From Gautieria morchelliformis (Eukaryota; Basidiomycota; Agaricomycetes; Gomphales; Gomphaceae): 64,000 bases of DNA. Of the stretch, positions 54,793 to 64,000 are shown piece by piece; positions within the stretch are counted from its first letter, which is position 1, and each line of letters starts with the position of its first letter. Under the pieces are notes generated by a model that saw only the letters and a list, made by a program, of their open reading frames with translations, was not told the DNA's origin and searched no databases. The DNA is taken from the NCBI GenBank assembly GCA_015179125.1, contig WHVA01000547.1, forward strand, positions 1 through 64,000. The letters are read 5' to 3'. The position numbers were made by a program, and so were the translations under genes.

Positions 54793-56470
54793 ATGTCCCT
54801 GTTACTCTTCGACTCCTCCCTTCCCTCGTCTCAATGTCCTCCCGTCGTTGCATCTCCTGTATTACCCTATTGGTGCAGTCCTCCTTATGAAATCCTCACA
54901 ACCCATCTGTTGCATCGTACCTGTTTAGATTTGATGTCGTTGTCTTCACGTCTCGAACTTTCCTTGTCTTCTAGTGATCGTCGTGCAAAGATAAATATTG
55001 TTCATTGCATTGTACCGTGTTTTCGTGAGGACTGTCACTTTTTTGAATGTTCGTCTCTTACCTCTCTTCAGCAACGTTGCGCTAACTACATATCGTCCTC
55101 TCACATTTCCCCATCTGCTGATCATTCCTCCTCGCGTTTTCACTTAGTTTTACTATGCGTCCTCACTAAATACGGTGACGATTTTGTTGAGTTGTTGTGT
55201 TCCCTCCCTTTCTCCGTGCGTCCGCTTCCTGTTACTGACCCGTGCGAATTGGTTTGCATGCTCGTCGATCCCGTCGTTCAGATGACTAACGTTCAGATGT
55301 TGCCGCAGCGTGCTTTGACAGCTTTGTGTTCGCGATTAGACCTTTCTGTCAGTGCTAAGGTTCCCAGTCGTGCTTCCTGCGTGACACTTCTTGTCCCTCA
55401 CTTCCGCGCTCGTTGTTGTAAGCTTGAGTTCGTTGTCACTGAGGACATTCTTGCCGACGTGCACGTGTCATTTCCTGATCAGTCCGTGCCTGTTTCTCGT
55501 CATGATAAGCTCGTCTTCTTGCTGAACTCTGTCTATTCTACTGATTTCGTCATGGAGATGTTCAGACTTTCAGCACTACGTGACCATGCAAGAACTAAAG
55601 TGCTCCGAACCGAACACAAACTTCGAAAACTGGATGAGTCCGCTGTTCGTTCTGCTGCTGACTTGGCTGGTTGGCCTAAGGTTATTCCTAATGATACGAT
55701 CCTTTCCTGCTGTCGTGATTATTACGACGCCACTACCTGGTCTCCACCTCCCATGTGCGCTTCTTGTGGACGAAGGTCTTCGCGCACCTTTGATTTCGTG
55801 GCTGCACGTGGATTACCTGCCCCGTACAATTTAGAGCTCCTACGGCTGACAGATCTGTTCATTATTACTCGTTGCATTGTTCAAACGTGTTCTAATGCAT
55901 TCATGTTTGAAGATGAGGTGATCAATGACCTTATGCTCCACCGTGATGGTACTCAACGTCTTCCAGACGGAACCACAAACTTATCCCTGTGCCCCAATTG
56001 CCACTCTTCGTTGAAGGTTGGCAAAGTTCTGCGTTTCGCTTTCAAGAATCAGCTGTATCACGGTCAATTACCTGTCGAGTTTATCGACTTGACTTGGGTT
56101 GAAGAGATGGTTTGTTCCTTTTATCGTATCACCGCGCATGTTACACGACTGTATGATTCAGGTGATCCTGCGCAACCTCGCGTTTTCCACAGGAATACTT
56201 GTGCTCATGACATGAATGTCATATCCGTTGCCGACTCACTTCCACGTTCTCCTGCGGATTTGAATGGTGTGCAGGTTCCGTACTGGTCATTATCCCACCC
56301 GTCCGCGATTCACAAGGGGAGACGATTACGCCACTTCAGTACAACTCTTCGCTGACAGATGGATTGCTCGTCGATGTACTAACTACGCTTCGCATGTACG
56401 TGTCCAAATGGGCTATGCCGTCGACGTGCTGACACTCGCTGTAACGAAGGTGGCACATCAAACCCTATGA
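54793..56470 (+). pseudogene. Helitron-associated DUF6570-like protein, N-terminal part
   Basis: 520 open codons to a stop near 56355, then a second overlapping frame to 56470. The C-terminal third has the layout of the domain found N-terminally in fungal Helitron proteins. A C-x2-C pair (LCPNCHSSLKVGKVLRFAFK) is followed by LYHGQLPVEFIDLTWVEEMV, a Cys/Arg region, then TCAHDMNVISVADSLPRSP. An earlier Cys pair is PPPMCASCGRRS. A frameshift near 56270 precedes VQLFADRWIARRCTNYASHV, which resembles the continuing domain. No HUH or helicase follows, so it is a truncated, separate lineage from the array Helitrons. The true start is unclear; 54793 is the first ATG of the frame. Confidence 0.5.
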
Positions 56471-56479
56471 CAAGAATCC

Positions 56480-56765
56480 GAATGGATCCAGGGCTTACCA
56501 GCTCATTCTCAAGCGTATGCAAGTCCTGCCAACGATACAAGACGGTATGAAGACGATGACATCCACTTCACCGGCTACTCCGATGGAATCGACTAGTTCA
56601 CGTGCACCGCCTGAATCTATCGAGTCATCCCTTACCCCCCTGACTCCCACCCCAGCTCCTCGAGGAGGCAAAACCGCCGCTAAACACAAGCGTCCTCCGA
56701 CCGATTCAAATGACAAAACGGCCCCTCTGCCAAAAAGGGCGCTGCGTGTCCCTGGGTCAAGTTAA
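56480..56765 (+). pseudogene. Ser/Pro/Thr-rich coding remnant downstream of the DUF6570-like ORF
   Basis: The frame reads NPNGSRAYQLILKRMQVLPT, then SSRAPPESIESSLTPLTPTP and KRPPTDSNDKTAPLPKRA, ending at TAA 56763-56765. It probably continues the same decayed protein. Low-complexity; function unknown. Confidence 0.3.
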
Positions 56766-56923
56766 TGCGTGTCAGCAACGATTTACTGTTCCAGGCCCTT
56801 TCTCAATTACCGCCAGCAACAACCTACCTTTGTCGTGTGCTTCACCGGATTCAACTCCGGACCGATGAGTGACAATGACCCAGACGTACCGCACATGACA
56901 AGTATCGGTATAAATGTAATCGT

Positions 56924-57030
56924 TAAATGTAACCAATTGTTTAAGAACCATAAATGTAACCCTTTGTTTAAGAATCCGAAATGTAACCCATTGTTTTTGA
57001 TTCATAAATGTAACCGGTAACCGATTGTTT
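56924..57030. repeat. AAATGTAACC-type tandem repeat, four units of about 26-29 bp
   Basis: Units share AAATGTAACCNNTTGTTT, at 56936, 56963, 56990 and, more diverged, 57008. A short AT-rich minisatellite with no coding sense. Confidence 0.8.
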
Positions 57031-57808
57031 ATACTCAGCCCCACCAGGAGTCGGGGACTGGCGCCAATGCGCCGCTACCGATATGTAAAGCGCACAATTG
57101 GTAAGTGCAAATTTGCGTTTTTTAACCTGGCGGCTTATGGACACGATAGCTAGCCTAGTAATTACCTTTGCAATAACATTACACGATATGTATTAGAGCG
57201 TCCGCCCAAGTTGGCCAGCGTAGTTGAAATATGCCAGTAAAACCCCCGGACAAGACGCAGGGACACGCAGCGCAGCACCTGGTGAGTTTTGTACAGTTTG
57301 CGCTGAACCGAAATCAGATGAGATAATAATAATAGATGGAATCATGTTCTCCCTGCAGTTGCAGGAAACCATTGATAATCTCAACTGAGGTCATTGCCAA
57401 TAACAAGGCAAGACCTGGGCCTGAATCTCCAGGTGGTAACATTCGCAATACATATGATCCACGTTCACTATTAACTGCAATATCGTTACATTAATTGAAC
57501 AAACCCACTTGGTACCTGCAGAAAGTTAGTCATGTTTTCCTTTCGATGTCTCCACTCACGGATCTATTAACGTCTCCTCACTTGGGCAACGGTCAACATA
57601 CGCCAATCCGTCGGATAAGTAGCCCCACTGGCAGACAAAACCGCTGAGTCTGACCGGTGACCGGTGAACGTCAGCATGTCCCTGTATTGCCAACGTGTGA
57701 TCGTTGAGCATATGCTGAGATTGCTTCACTAGGGCGGCATTTTCTTGTAGTGTTAACTCGAATTGCTCTTGAATTAACTTGTCCTGGTATGGTCCTTCGT
57801 AGAGAATA
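57031..57808. other. intergenic, no gene seen
   Basis: Mixed-composition sequence. Near 57655 a TGACCGGTGACCGGTGAACG direct duplication is visible. It may hold the 3' end of the minus-strand gene at 57809-58855, but no further exon could be supported. Confidence 0.4.
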
Positions 57809-58855
57809 TCATCCTGTTGAATTCGGGCTGTTTACAAGCTGTATTAACCTCGGGAAAGGTGCCAAATCGGAAAACACACAGGAATCCTCCAGTGGCGGAA
57901 AAGCTAGTAGCGGGATATTGTCGGCATGTTTGCATATTTTCGTGCTGAGTATGTTGAGCCTATACAGGCATTGCTTGAATTTGCTGTCAATATATAGATT
58001 CTTCTCAGTTTGTTTCCCTGAACAAAGGTCAACAAGGATTATCGCCGCCTGACATAATGAGACAACGTCCTCGTTTGCCATGTAGCCGCTGATCAAGTAG
58101 GCGCAGTCATGCGTCTCTTGCGCCAAGGCCTTGAACATTAACATTTCCGATTTAATTCTCTTCAACGGGTCTTCCAAGTGGACGAATGCGTAGATGTCTC
58201 CAATACTCTTCACAAGCCTATTGAGATCATCGTCCTCGTCCGTCTGAGCAATCATTCTATGCATATAGTCGACCCTGATATCAGATACAGCTATCTCGTT
58301 GGTGCAAGTGATAGATATACCTTGTGCTCACTGGACAAGACGGATAATGCCAGTATTGCATCACCATGCATCTAGAAACAGGTCATGTGTCATTATCAAG
58401 TGATCAGGAAGGCTGACCGATGGCTTGATTACCTTTGGACTTGGTATGTTCTTCACAATATCTGTAAAGCGCGTGATATTGTACAAGAGTAGACGCCAAG
58501 CCGCGTCCTTTGTCACATTGATAGTGTTGGTGGTGGGAGGGATGCCGTCAGCCACATTCCCTGCATCAATGATTGGGAAAGGCGTGGGGTCCATACTAGT
58601 GTCATCTTTCGCTTCACCGACAATCGCTGCCTTTCGTGTTTACGCAGTGATTACTGTGTGGACTGTGCTCGGGGATGACATGTGCATGGAATCGATGAGC
58701 AAACAGGACTGACCTCCTGTTTCTCTATCTGCAATGTGATGAAGCAACTCGATCGTTGTCTTCACACCACCTCTAGGTCGAAGTAGATTTGGAGTACGGG
58801 GTTGATTCGATAGTGAGCAGCGACCTCGGGCTGCCTTAAATATCTCTCTCCTCAT
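57809..58855 (-). CDS. hypothetical intron-containing protein, possibly a STAND/NLR-type N-terminus
   Basis: Start ATG about 58853-58855: MRREIFKAARGRC, then RGGVKTTIELLHHIADRETG. A splice to 58631 gives AIVGEAKDDTS joined to MDPTPFPIIDAGNVADGIPP. Then DAAWRLLLYNITRFTDIVKN, a small exon (MHGDAILALSVLSSEHK), and 58264-57809 (DDDLNRLVKSIGDIYAFVHL, LKRIKSEMLMFKALAQETHD, CAYLISGYMANEDVVSLCQA). Introns are about 60-75 bp. Helical, Leu-rich N-terminal segments of this kind precede NACHT domains in many basidiomycete STAND proteins, but no P-loop is visible here and the frame ends soon after. One splice phase is unsolved. It could be a truncated NLR-like gene or an unrelated orphan. Confidence 0.45.
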
Positions 58856-59480
58856 TGTCTGCCCTACGCCTTGTCTCCTCCACATTCTTTGGCCGCATAC
58901 GTACCTTGTCGCCTCAACATCCTTTGTCCACTCCGTACTTTGTCTCAACTGTAAGTTATTGTATAGGCTGTGTCATTGCACCGAAGTGCCGCCAAGCACA
59001 ATTACCTAAGTGCCCACACTCCCCTGAATGCCAAGCCCACGGGTGCAGGAGGGCCCAAACAGCCGGCAGATCCCTCTGCAACTGGAAAATCGTGAGAAAG
59101 GCGCCAGACGGGAATCCCGAGCTCGGGTGCCTCGATCATCCTCGGAACCGAAGGGCGCGCGATGACATCACGTGCCCTCCAGCCGACAACCTGACGCCCT
59201 CGAGCGTGAGTGCGAAGGGAAACTCCAACACCCAGACGGTAAGAGAAGAGGAACAGGGAGAGGTGTGTGGGAGAGAATTTGAGACTTTGTCCCGGAGAAC
59301 GATGTTGTAAGTAGCGCAGTATCTAGAGACGAAGGAGCTCAGTGAATGGACAATTCACTGAGCATCTATTCACCGCATTTTGGCGGTTGAAAATCGGTTT
59401 GAAAGTAAATATTAGTCAATGCGGCCAGCCATAAGCTGCCGGCTGACACGGATGTATAGTTACCCTACCAAACGTTCACA
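58856..59480. other. intergenic with one hairpin
   Basis: Open reading on the plus strand (58855-59310) has no family resemblance or good start and is not called. Contains the 11-bp-arm hairpin at 59337-59363. Confidence 0.4.
59337..59363. repeat. hairpin GCTCAGTGAAT/ATTCACTGAGC
   Basis: Perfect 11-bp arms, 5-nt loop GGACA. The word TCAGTGAAT also appears near the copia LTR at 62530-62660, so this may be a small transposon end. Confidence 0.5.
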
Positions 59481-59489
59481 TATGGCATC

Positions 59490-59880
59490 TATTCTCAGGC
59501 TATGATTGCCTCCGAAAGGGATCGACCTGATGCATCTAGACCAGGCATTCGAACCCGAGAATAACTGATAAGCACATTATCCAACTGTATCTAGCCGACT
59601 ATTCTATTGTTTGCTCGACTGCCTCGGCCTGCTTCCGAAAGGGATCAAACAGATGCATCCAGACCGGGCATTTGAACCTGAGAAAAACACATAAGCATGC
59701 TGTCCAACTATATCTAGCCAGCTCCACCCAACTACTCTATTAATTGTTCGAGTGCCTCGGCCTGCTTCCGAAAGGGATCGACCAAATGCGTCTAGACCAG
59801 GCATTCGAACCTGAGAATAACGCACAAGCATGCTGTCCAACGGTATCTAGCCAGCTCCAGCTGGCTACTCTATTGATCCA
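59490..59880 (-). repeat. three tandem units of about 122-133 bp with tRNA-like promoter boxes
   Basis: CTTCCGAAAGGGATC recurs at about 59510, 59632 and 59767. On the minus strand each unit has TGGCTAGATA (A-box-like) about 35 nt before AGGTTCGAATGCC (matches the B-box consensus GGTTCGANNCC; 59545, 59667 and 59800 on plus). No foldable complete tRNA was found. A tRNA-derived SINE or tRNA-like satellite is the most economical reading. Confidence 0.5.
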
Positions 59881-60239
59881 TTGCATCACAACGCTTTTGG
59901 GCAAATGCAAGCCCATATGGGGGGGTCATATGCTGGACTTCAACAAATTATACTCCTCCTGACCTGTCTTTTGCACACTATGATAAATGTATTTCTCTTA
60001 CATAAACAGAAATGTCATTTTGTAATCACATGAGCTTTTTTTTGCTTTTATTTACTCTCACAACCACCCGCTGGCAGCCCGTTTCTTGTTTTGAGATCTG
60101 TGAGCTGTTATGGGACTGGGGAGAGGCTCCTCCCTGGCCACCCTTTGAACCGGTGTTAGGCAGCAGGTGCAAGGCTTCTGGAGAGTTGACTTAGGTCAGG
60201 TCTTGGGAGCGGCTGGGACCAGGTATGTTGTGCCTGATT
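59881..60239. other. intergenic, no gene seen
   Basis: Nothing beyond ordinary composition was recognised. Confidence 0.4.
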
Positions 60240-61545
60240 GTCTACAACATGGACCACTCGTCGTCGACGCAGTGGGGGAAGCCGACAGGCGCACAGGAGG
60301 ATGCAATGATCCGCAGCACGCCGTGGTGGACCACGGCCATGCTGGCGCACGGCACATCCCCGCACCCCCACACACACATGCCGCCGGTTCCCTCAGCACC
60401 TACAGGCTCACCCGCAGCGGTACACACGCCCCGCAATCGGCCTTACCCGCGCCTACCGCCGCCGCCGCCACCGCACCCTTGCCCTTATCCGGCCCCTCCC
60501 AGAGCCCCCCAAACCCCGCCGCCGACCCACGGGCAAATGAAATGTGTCTTCACGATCCCGCCCCGCATGCCACCTAGGAACGGGAACGGACCCACGTGGC
60601 ACCCAACGCGTACCCCACTCCACTCACACATGCTCTCCCGCCCTCGCCCATGCAGCACGCGCACGCCTACCCGCTCGCAGGGTCGCCGCCTCCCCACCCC
60701 CACACACACCTGTACCCAAACCACAGCTCGAACAAGCTCCCAGAAGGCATGGTATCGGTGGAGCCGGTAAGTGCACTGTGCTGCGGCGGGGCTTTCTTCC
60801 AGTGCTGAGGCTGCTGCTGCGCTCTGCGTGGCACATCATGTTGACGACGCGCATTCCGGCGGGCAGGTACAACCACACGCACGACGGACCCCTCGTGGCA
60901 TACATGGGGCTGCTGTGCTTTGTGTCACATTTCCACGAGAAAGTCTACTCAGATCCGAAGGCACTGAACAACCTCAACAAGGTATGTCACGCGTCAGGGT
61001 CTGCTGTAAGTTGTGCGGCCTGCCTTTGCACTGACGGCTGCTTGGCTGCTTTAATTTGATTTACTTTCTGCTATCTACAATGGCAGCTGCGCTTCCTTGC
61101 TTCTATTTGATATACTTTCTGATGTCTACTCGCTAGCAGTGCGACCTTCAGGCAATCATGGAGGAGACAGAGATCAGAGCGTGGCACGACAAACTATGGG
61201 AACGAGTCCAATCACAATGGTCCGTTTATTTGTGCATGCACCCATCCTAACCCCCGTCCCGTCCTCGCGCTTGCACCGACGCTGACGCTGCACAGACATG
61301 GTGTGCCTATTCCACACCATGGGTGTCCTGATATTCGAGGACTACATGCATCTGGTGATATTCTTGTTCAGCTTTGGGATGGCATGGACGTGCTGCGGCG
61401 TCGAGCTGGGGGACATGTTCTTCGCAGAGGTGCGTGGGGCGGACGGGATGGGATGGTTTGCCTGACTTGCATCTTGCTAGTGTCTGCAGCCCTGGGGATC
61501 CTGCGGTATGCACCTGAGTGCTTCTTCCTGATGGGCCGGTTCTGA
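60240..61545 (+). CDS. hypothetical plus-strand gene, several exons
   Basis: A His/Pro-rich N-terminal part (60596-60770: PTPLTHALPPSPMQHAHAYP, HTHLYPNHSSNKLPEGMVSV) ends at a GTAAGT donor (60769). Later exon-like stretches are 60808-60981 (LRLLLRSAWHIMLTTRIPAG, LVAYMGLLCFVSHFHEKVYS, PKALNNLNK, followed by GTATGT), then LQAIMEETEIRAWHDKLWER (61148-61220). Last is MVCLFHTMGVLIFEDYMHLV with FLFSFGMAWTCCGVELGDMF (61300-61430). The hydrophobic last part suggests membrane segments. Splice phases were not all reconciled and a 60244 start is only a guess. Not recognised. Confidence 0.35.
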
Positions 61546-62661
61546 GGCGCATTTCTGCTCAGGTGTGTTGGCTGCCATTTTGCTTCTGCACGTGTTTCGC
61601 TGAATGGTGTTGTTCCTCCCGATGCCCACGGCGTCAGTTGACGAGACGCTCACCCCGAGGATGTATGGGAGGTTCCTGCACTAGCAGCTGCAGCATGGCT
61701 CGGTGGCCGTTCCCTGACGACAGGCTGCAGCCACACCACATGACGCAACGTGTTGAGGTCGTATTTAATTTGGATTGAACTACTATATATATGTGAGCAA
61801 TAATTATATGTTTACGTGCTGTGCATATACCGCTGTATGTCGCTGTGGCCTGAGTTGTCCAATTGAGATAAAGTGGTGATTAGCAGTCTTATGTATTCAA
61901 AATGCGTAAGTGCCGCCTAGGTGTAGGTCGGAGCATGTATTTGCTCTGTGATCATGAGCTGTGTGCGGACTGGGGCAATGTGGACAAGTATATTTGGTAC
62001 TCCAGCATAGCTATCTTTCGAACTTAATTAGATGCCAGGGAGCTAAAATACTTGACGAGGGAGTTGGACAGTGTATCTAGAGCATTGGATAAATTTGGAT
62101 TTTTGGCCCAAAGATATGGGGGCGGATCTACTGAGTGTTCGGTGTGTTGGGGTAATCACACTGTAATACGGCGCTAAATGCCCGGCTGGACTCATCTACT
62201 TGGACGGCAAATTTGACCCCACAAAACACGGTGATTGCTACTATACACTGTAGGAAAGATCGGAACTTAAAATACGCACCCAAACCCAATGCACTTGCCC
62301 TGAATATCAGTTCCAGTTTGTACTGTTATAGCGTTCCAGATTTTCCGAAAATATAGAACTTATTTTCAGTACCTATTAGAACTCTAGAAAAGTCCCCTTT
62401 TTTTCTTTTGAGACTGTCGCCGGGAACTTTTTTTAAGTGCAAAAGCGCACTTTTTTGTGGAGGACAGGAATTATAGGCAGTAGGAATGGACTTCTTGCTC
62501 AAAAGAATAGACTAGAAATTAATTCACTCTCTCAGTGAATTTAGTTGTCACTGTAAATATATTATACACTACCTAGAAATTAATTCACTACAGAGGATTT
62601 CTAGGTCAATAAATCGAAAGAATGCTAGACTAATTTACTTGCCTCTCTCAGTGAATTTAGT
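61546..62661. other. noncoding sequence left of the copia element
   Basis: AT-rich. A degenerate duplicate of the sequence beside the copia LTR (CTCTCAGTGAATTTAGTTGTCACTG at 62528 and 62644) is present, with the palindrome ATTCACTCTCTCAGTGAAT at 62521-62539. No coding signal. Confidence 0.45.
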
Positions 62662-62952
62662 TGTCACTGAGAGAGGGGGAAACTGTTTCACTGCGCATGT
62701 ACTACTACCCGGCCCTTTAGCGCCCAAGAGCTCGCGCGTCGAAGTCATTTCAGACTCCACTGGGTGCAGCCGCTTGTGAAAGTAGGAATAACAAAATGAA
62801 ATAGAGAGACAGGGAGTGAGTGGAAAATTTCGAAAATAACCAGAGAAATGGATGCATGATACAAGAACAACATGAGAAGAAATTGAGAAAGCACACAACA
62901 AATTGGATATATTATGCTTGATTTTGGTGCAGGAGCATCAATGCACCCAACA
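62662..62952 (-). repeat. copia 3' LTR, 291 bp
   Basis: Minus-strand start TGTTGGGTGCATTG lies just after purine tract TTGAGGGGGCG and 17 bp after the pol stop. The end is CAGTGACA at 62662. The position, directly after the polypurine tract of the copia pol, fixes it as the 3' LTR. The partner LTR is off the window. Confidence 0.7.
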
Positions 62953-62965
62953 CGCCCCCTCAAGC

Positions 62966-64000
62966 TTAATATATTCCGATTTGCTTGTTGAGGATCTTCA
63001 CTCTAGGACTAGAAAGTCCTTTGGTGAGGATATCTGCCAACATTTGTTCGGTTGGCAAATAAACGAGCTTGGCTTGTTGATTTTTGATTATATCTCGAAG
63101 GAAATATAATCTGATGTCGAAATGTTTGGTTCTCGTGTGTTGTTGAGTGCCATACGTGATGGCAATGGCTGATTGATTGTCTGAATAAATTTTGATGGGT
63201 CTGTTCAGTGGTTGGAATATTTCAGAAATAAAATGGCGCATCCAAAGAGCCTCTTTGCCCGCATGGGTCAGGGCGACGAATTCGGCTTCAGTTGATGAGA
63301 GGGCTACTATCGACTGTTTCTGGCAACTCCATGAAACAGTGCCTCCATCAATCTGAAATAAGTATGCCGAATACGAACACCTATGACTCTGTGAACCCCA
63401 ATCCGCATCTGAATACCCCATCAAGCCGTCTCGATTTCTTCCAAGTGTGAGCTTGTAATGCTCCGTGCCTTTCAAATATTTGAAGACACGTTTGACTGCA
63501 TTCCAATGTGTGCCACCTGGATTTTCGAGGAATTGCGAAAGCAATGACACCGCAAATGCAATGTCAGGTCGAGTGGCTACAGCTGCCCACATCAGTGATC
63601 CTATGGCTTGCCTGTATGGAAACTTCGACATGGCTTTCTTGCCTCTCTCTGTAGAAGGACACTGGTCTTTTGATAATTTTAACAGCTGGATCAAGGGGCG
63701 TAGCATAAGTCTTTGCATCTTCGAGATTGAATTTCTTGATGATCTTCTCGATGTATGCAGGTTGTGAAATTGCAATAGTTTTCTTCTGCCAGTCTCTTTC
63801 GATTTTGAGATTCAATAGCCAATGAATCTCGCCTAGATCTTTCATACTGAAGACCTGAGCAAGATCTCGTTTGACTTCGTCCAGGACTGACTGATTCTCA
63901 GCTGTGATGGTGAGATCATCCACAGCTGTTGCAATGATCACATGCCCCTTTCCGCCACGTCTATAAAATACAGCCCCATCTGTGGCTGACGTAGTGAATC
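62966..64000 (-). pseudogene. copia pol: reverse transcriptase end and RNase H, one frameshift
   Basis: Read from 64000 downwards: TDGAVFYRRGGKGHVIIATA, the RT catalytic box VDDLTITAEN, FSMKDLGEIHWLLNLKIERD and AYIEKIIKKFNLEDAKTYAT. Then, after a frame change near 63690, SKFPYRQAIGSLMWAAVATR, PDIAFAVSLLSQF and RVFKYLKGT. RNase H follows with GYSDADWGSQSH, SIVALSSTEAEFVALTHAGK and IYSDNQSAI, ending in HTRTKHFDIRLYFLRD and LADILTKGLSSPR, stop at 62966. The family's RT box normally reads YVDD; AVDD here may be drift. The single frameshift in an A-rich run is the only lesion seen, so the copy is fairly young. Gag, protease and integrase are outside the window. Confidence 0.9.

Larger units (their letters stand above)
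62662..64000 (-). mobile_element. Ty1/copia retrotransposon, 3' part (runs off the window)
   Basis: LTR 62662-62952 and pol 62966-64000 on the minus strand. It belongs to a different lineage from the copia remnant at 5455 (different LTR and different pol ends). Confidence 0.85.

Noticed and set aside
58855..59310. 151-codon plus-strand frame
   Set aside because: Starts opposite the minus-strand gene's first exon, Cys/Pro-rich without a recognisable pattern, no splice support.
59545..59815. tRNA genes
   Set aside because: Only A- and B-box-like words are present. The acceptor and anticodon stems do not fold from the sequence.

Overview
The window looks like a TE-rich segment of a filamentous basidiomycete genome. 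The host genes have many short introns (about 48-60 bp, GT-AG). The clearest single-copy genes are a fungal PDR-type ABC transporter and a PXR1/PinX1-like G-patch protein. Everything else is dominated by classes typical of Agaricomycetes: Ty3/gypsy, Ty1/copia, hAT and Helitron.

Layout. 1-10035 is a nest of transposons. A gypsy gag copy (1-2298) sits in the pro/pol region of a second gypsy copy (2299-5454), which sits in a copia element. The 3' LTR of that copia is itself split by a complete hAT element (5648-9601, with TIRs and an 8-bp target duplication). The copia lies in a still older gypsy RNase H fragment (9761-10035). 10426-17771 is the only quiet host segment: the ABC transporter (10426-15910) and PXR1 (16594-17771), both on the minus strand.

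17877-47050 is, in my reading, a head-to-tail array of six Helitrons on the minus strand. Each low-coordinate end is CTAG followed by a 7+3+7 hairpin and a run of shared subterminal sequence. Three units (A, B, E) carry broken Rep/PIF1-helicase genes. Three (Z, C, D) are non-autonomous and loaded with LTRs and a CATGTCCC minisatellite. C and D are near copies of each other, and B is a chimera of two Rep subfamilies.

47050-62660 is a mix of poorly recognised, mostly decayed genes. It includes an unknown minus-strand pseudogene, a plus-strand multi-exon gene split by a 1.1-kb hAT-type MITE with a perfect 8-bp TSD, and a 300-bp tandem duplication. It also holds a Helitron-like DUF6570 protein, an intron-containing minus-strand gene, a tRNA-like tandem repeat and a plus-strand exon cluster. 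The window ends inside a copia element on the minus strand (62662-64000).

The array is the most interesting structure. Its copies share some lesions in incompatible combinations, which points to recombination or gene conversion between neighbouring Helitrons. Most ORF-breaking changes whose cause can be seen elsewhere in the window are C-to-T transitions, often at CpG, as expected from cytosine methylation and deamination or a mild RIP-like process. All product names rest on reading translated motifs by eye; no database search was run.
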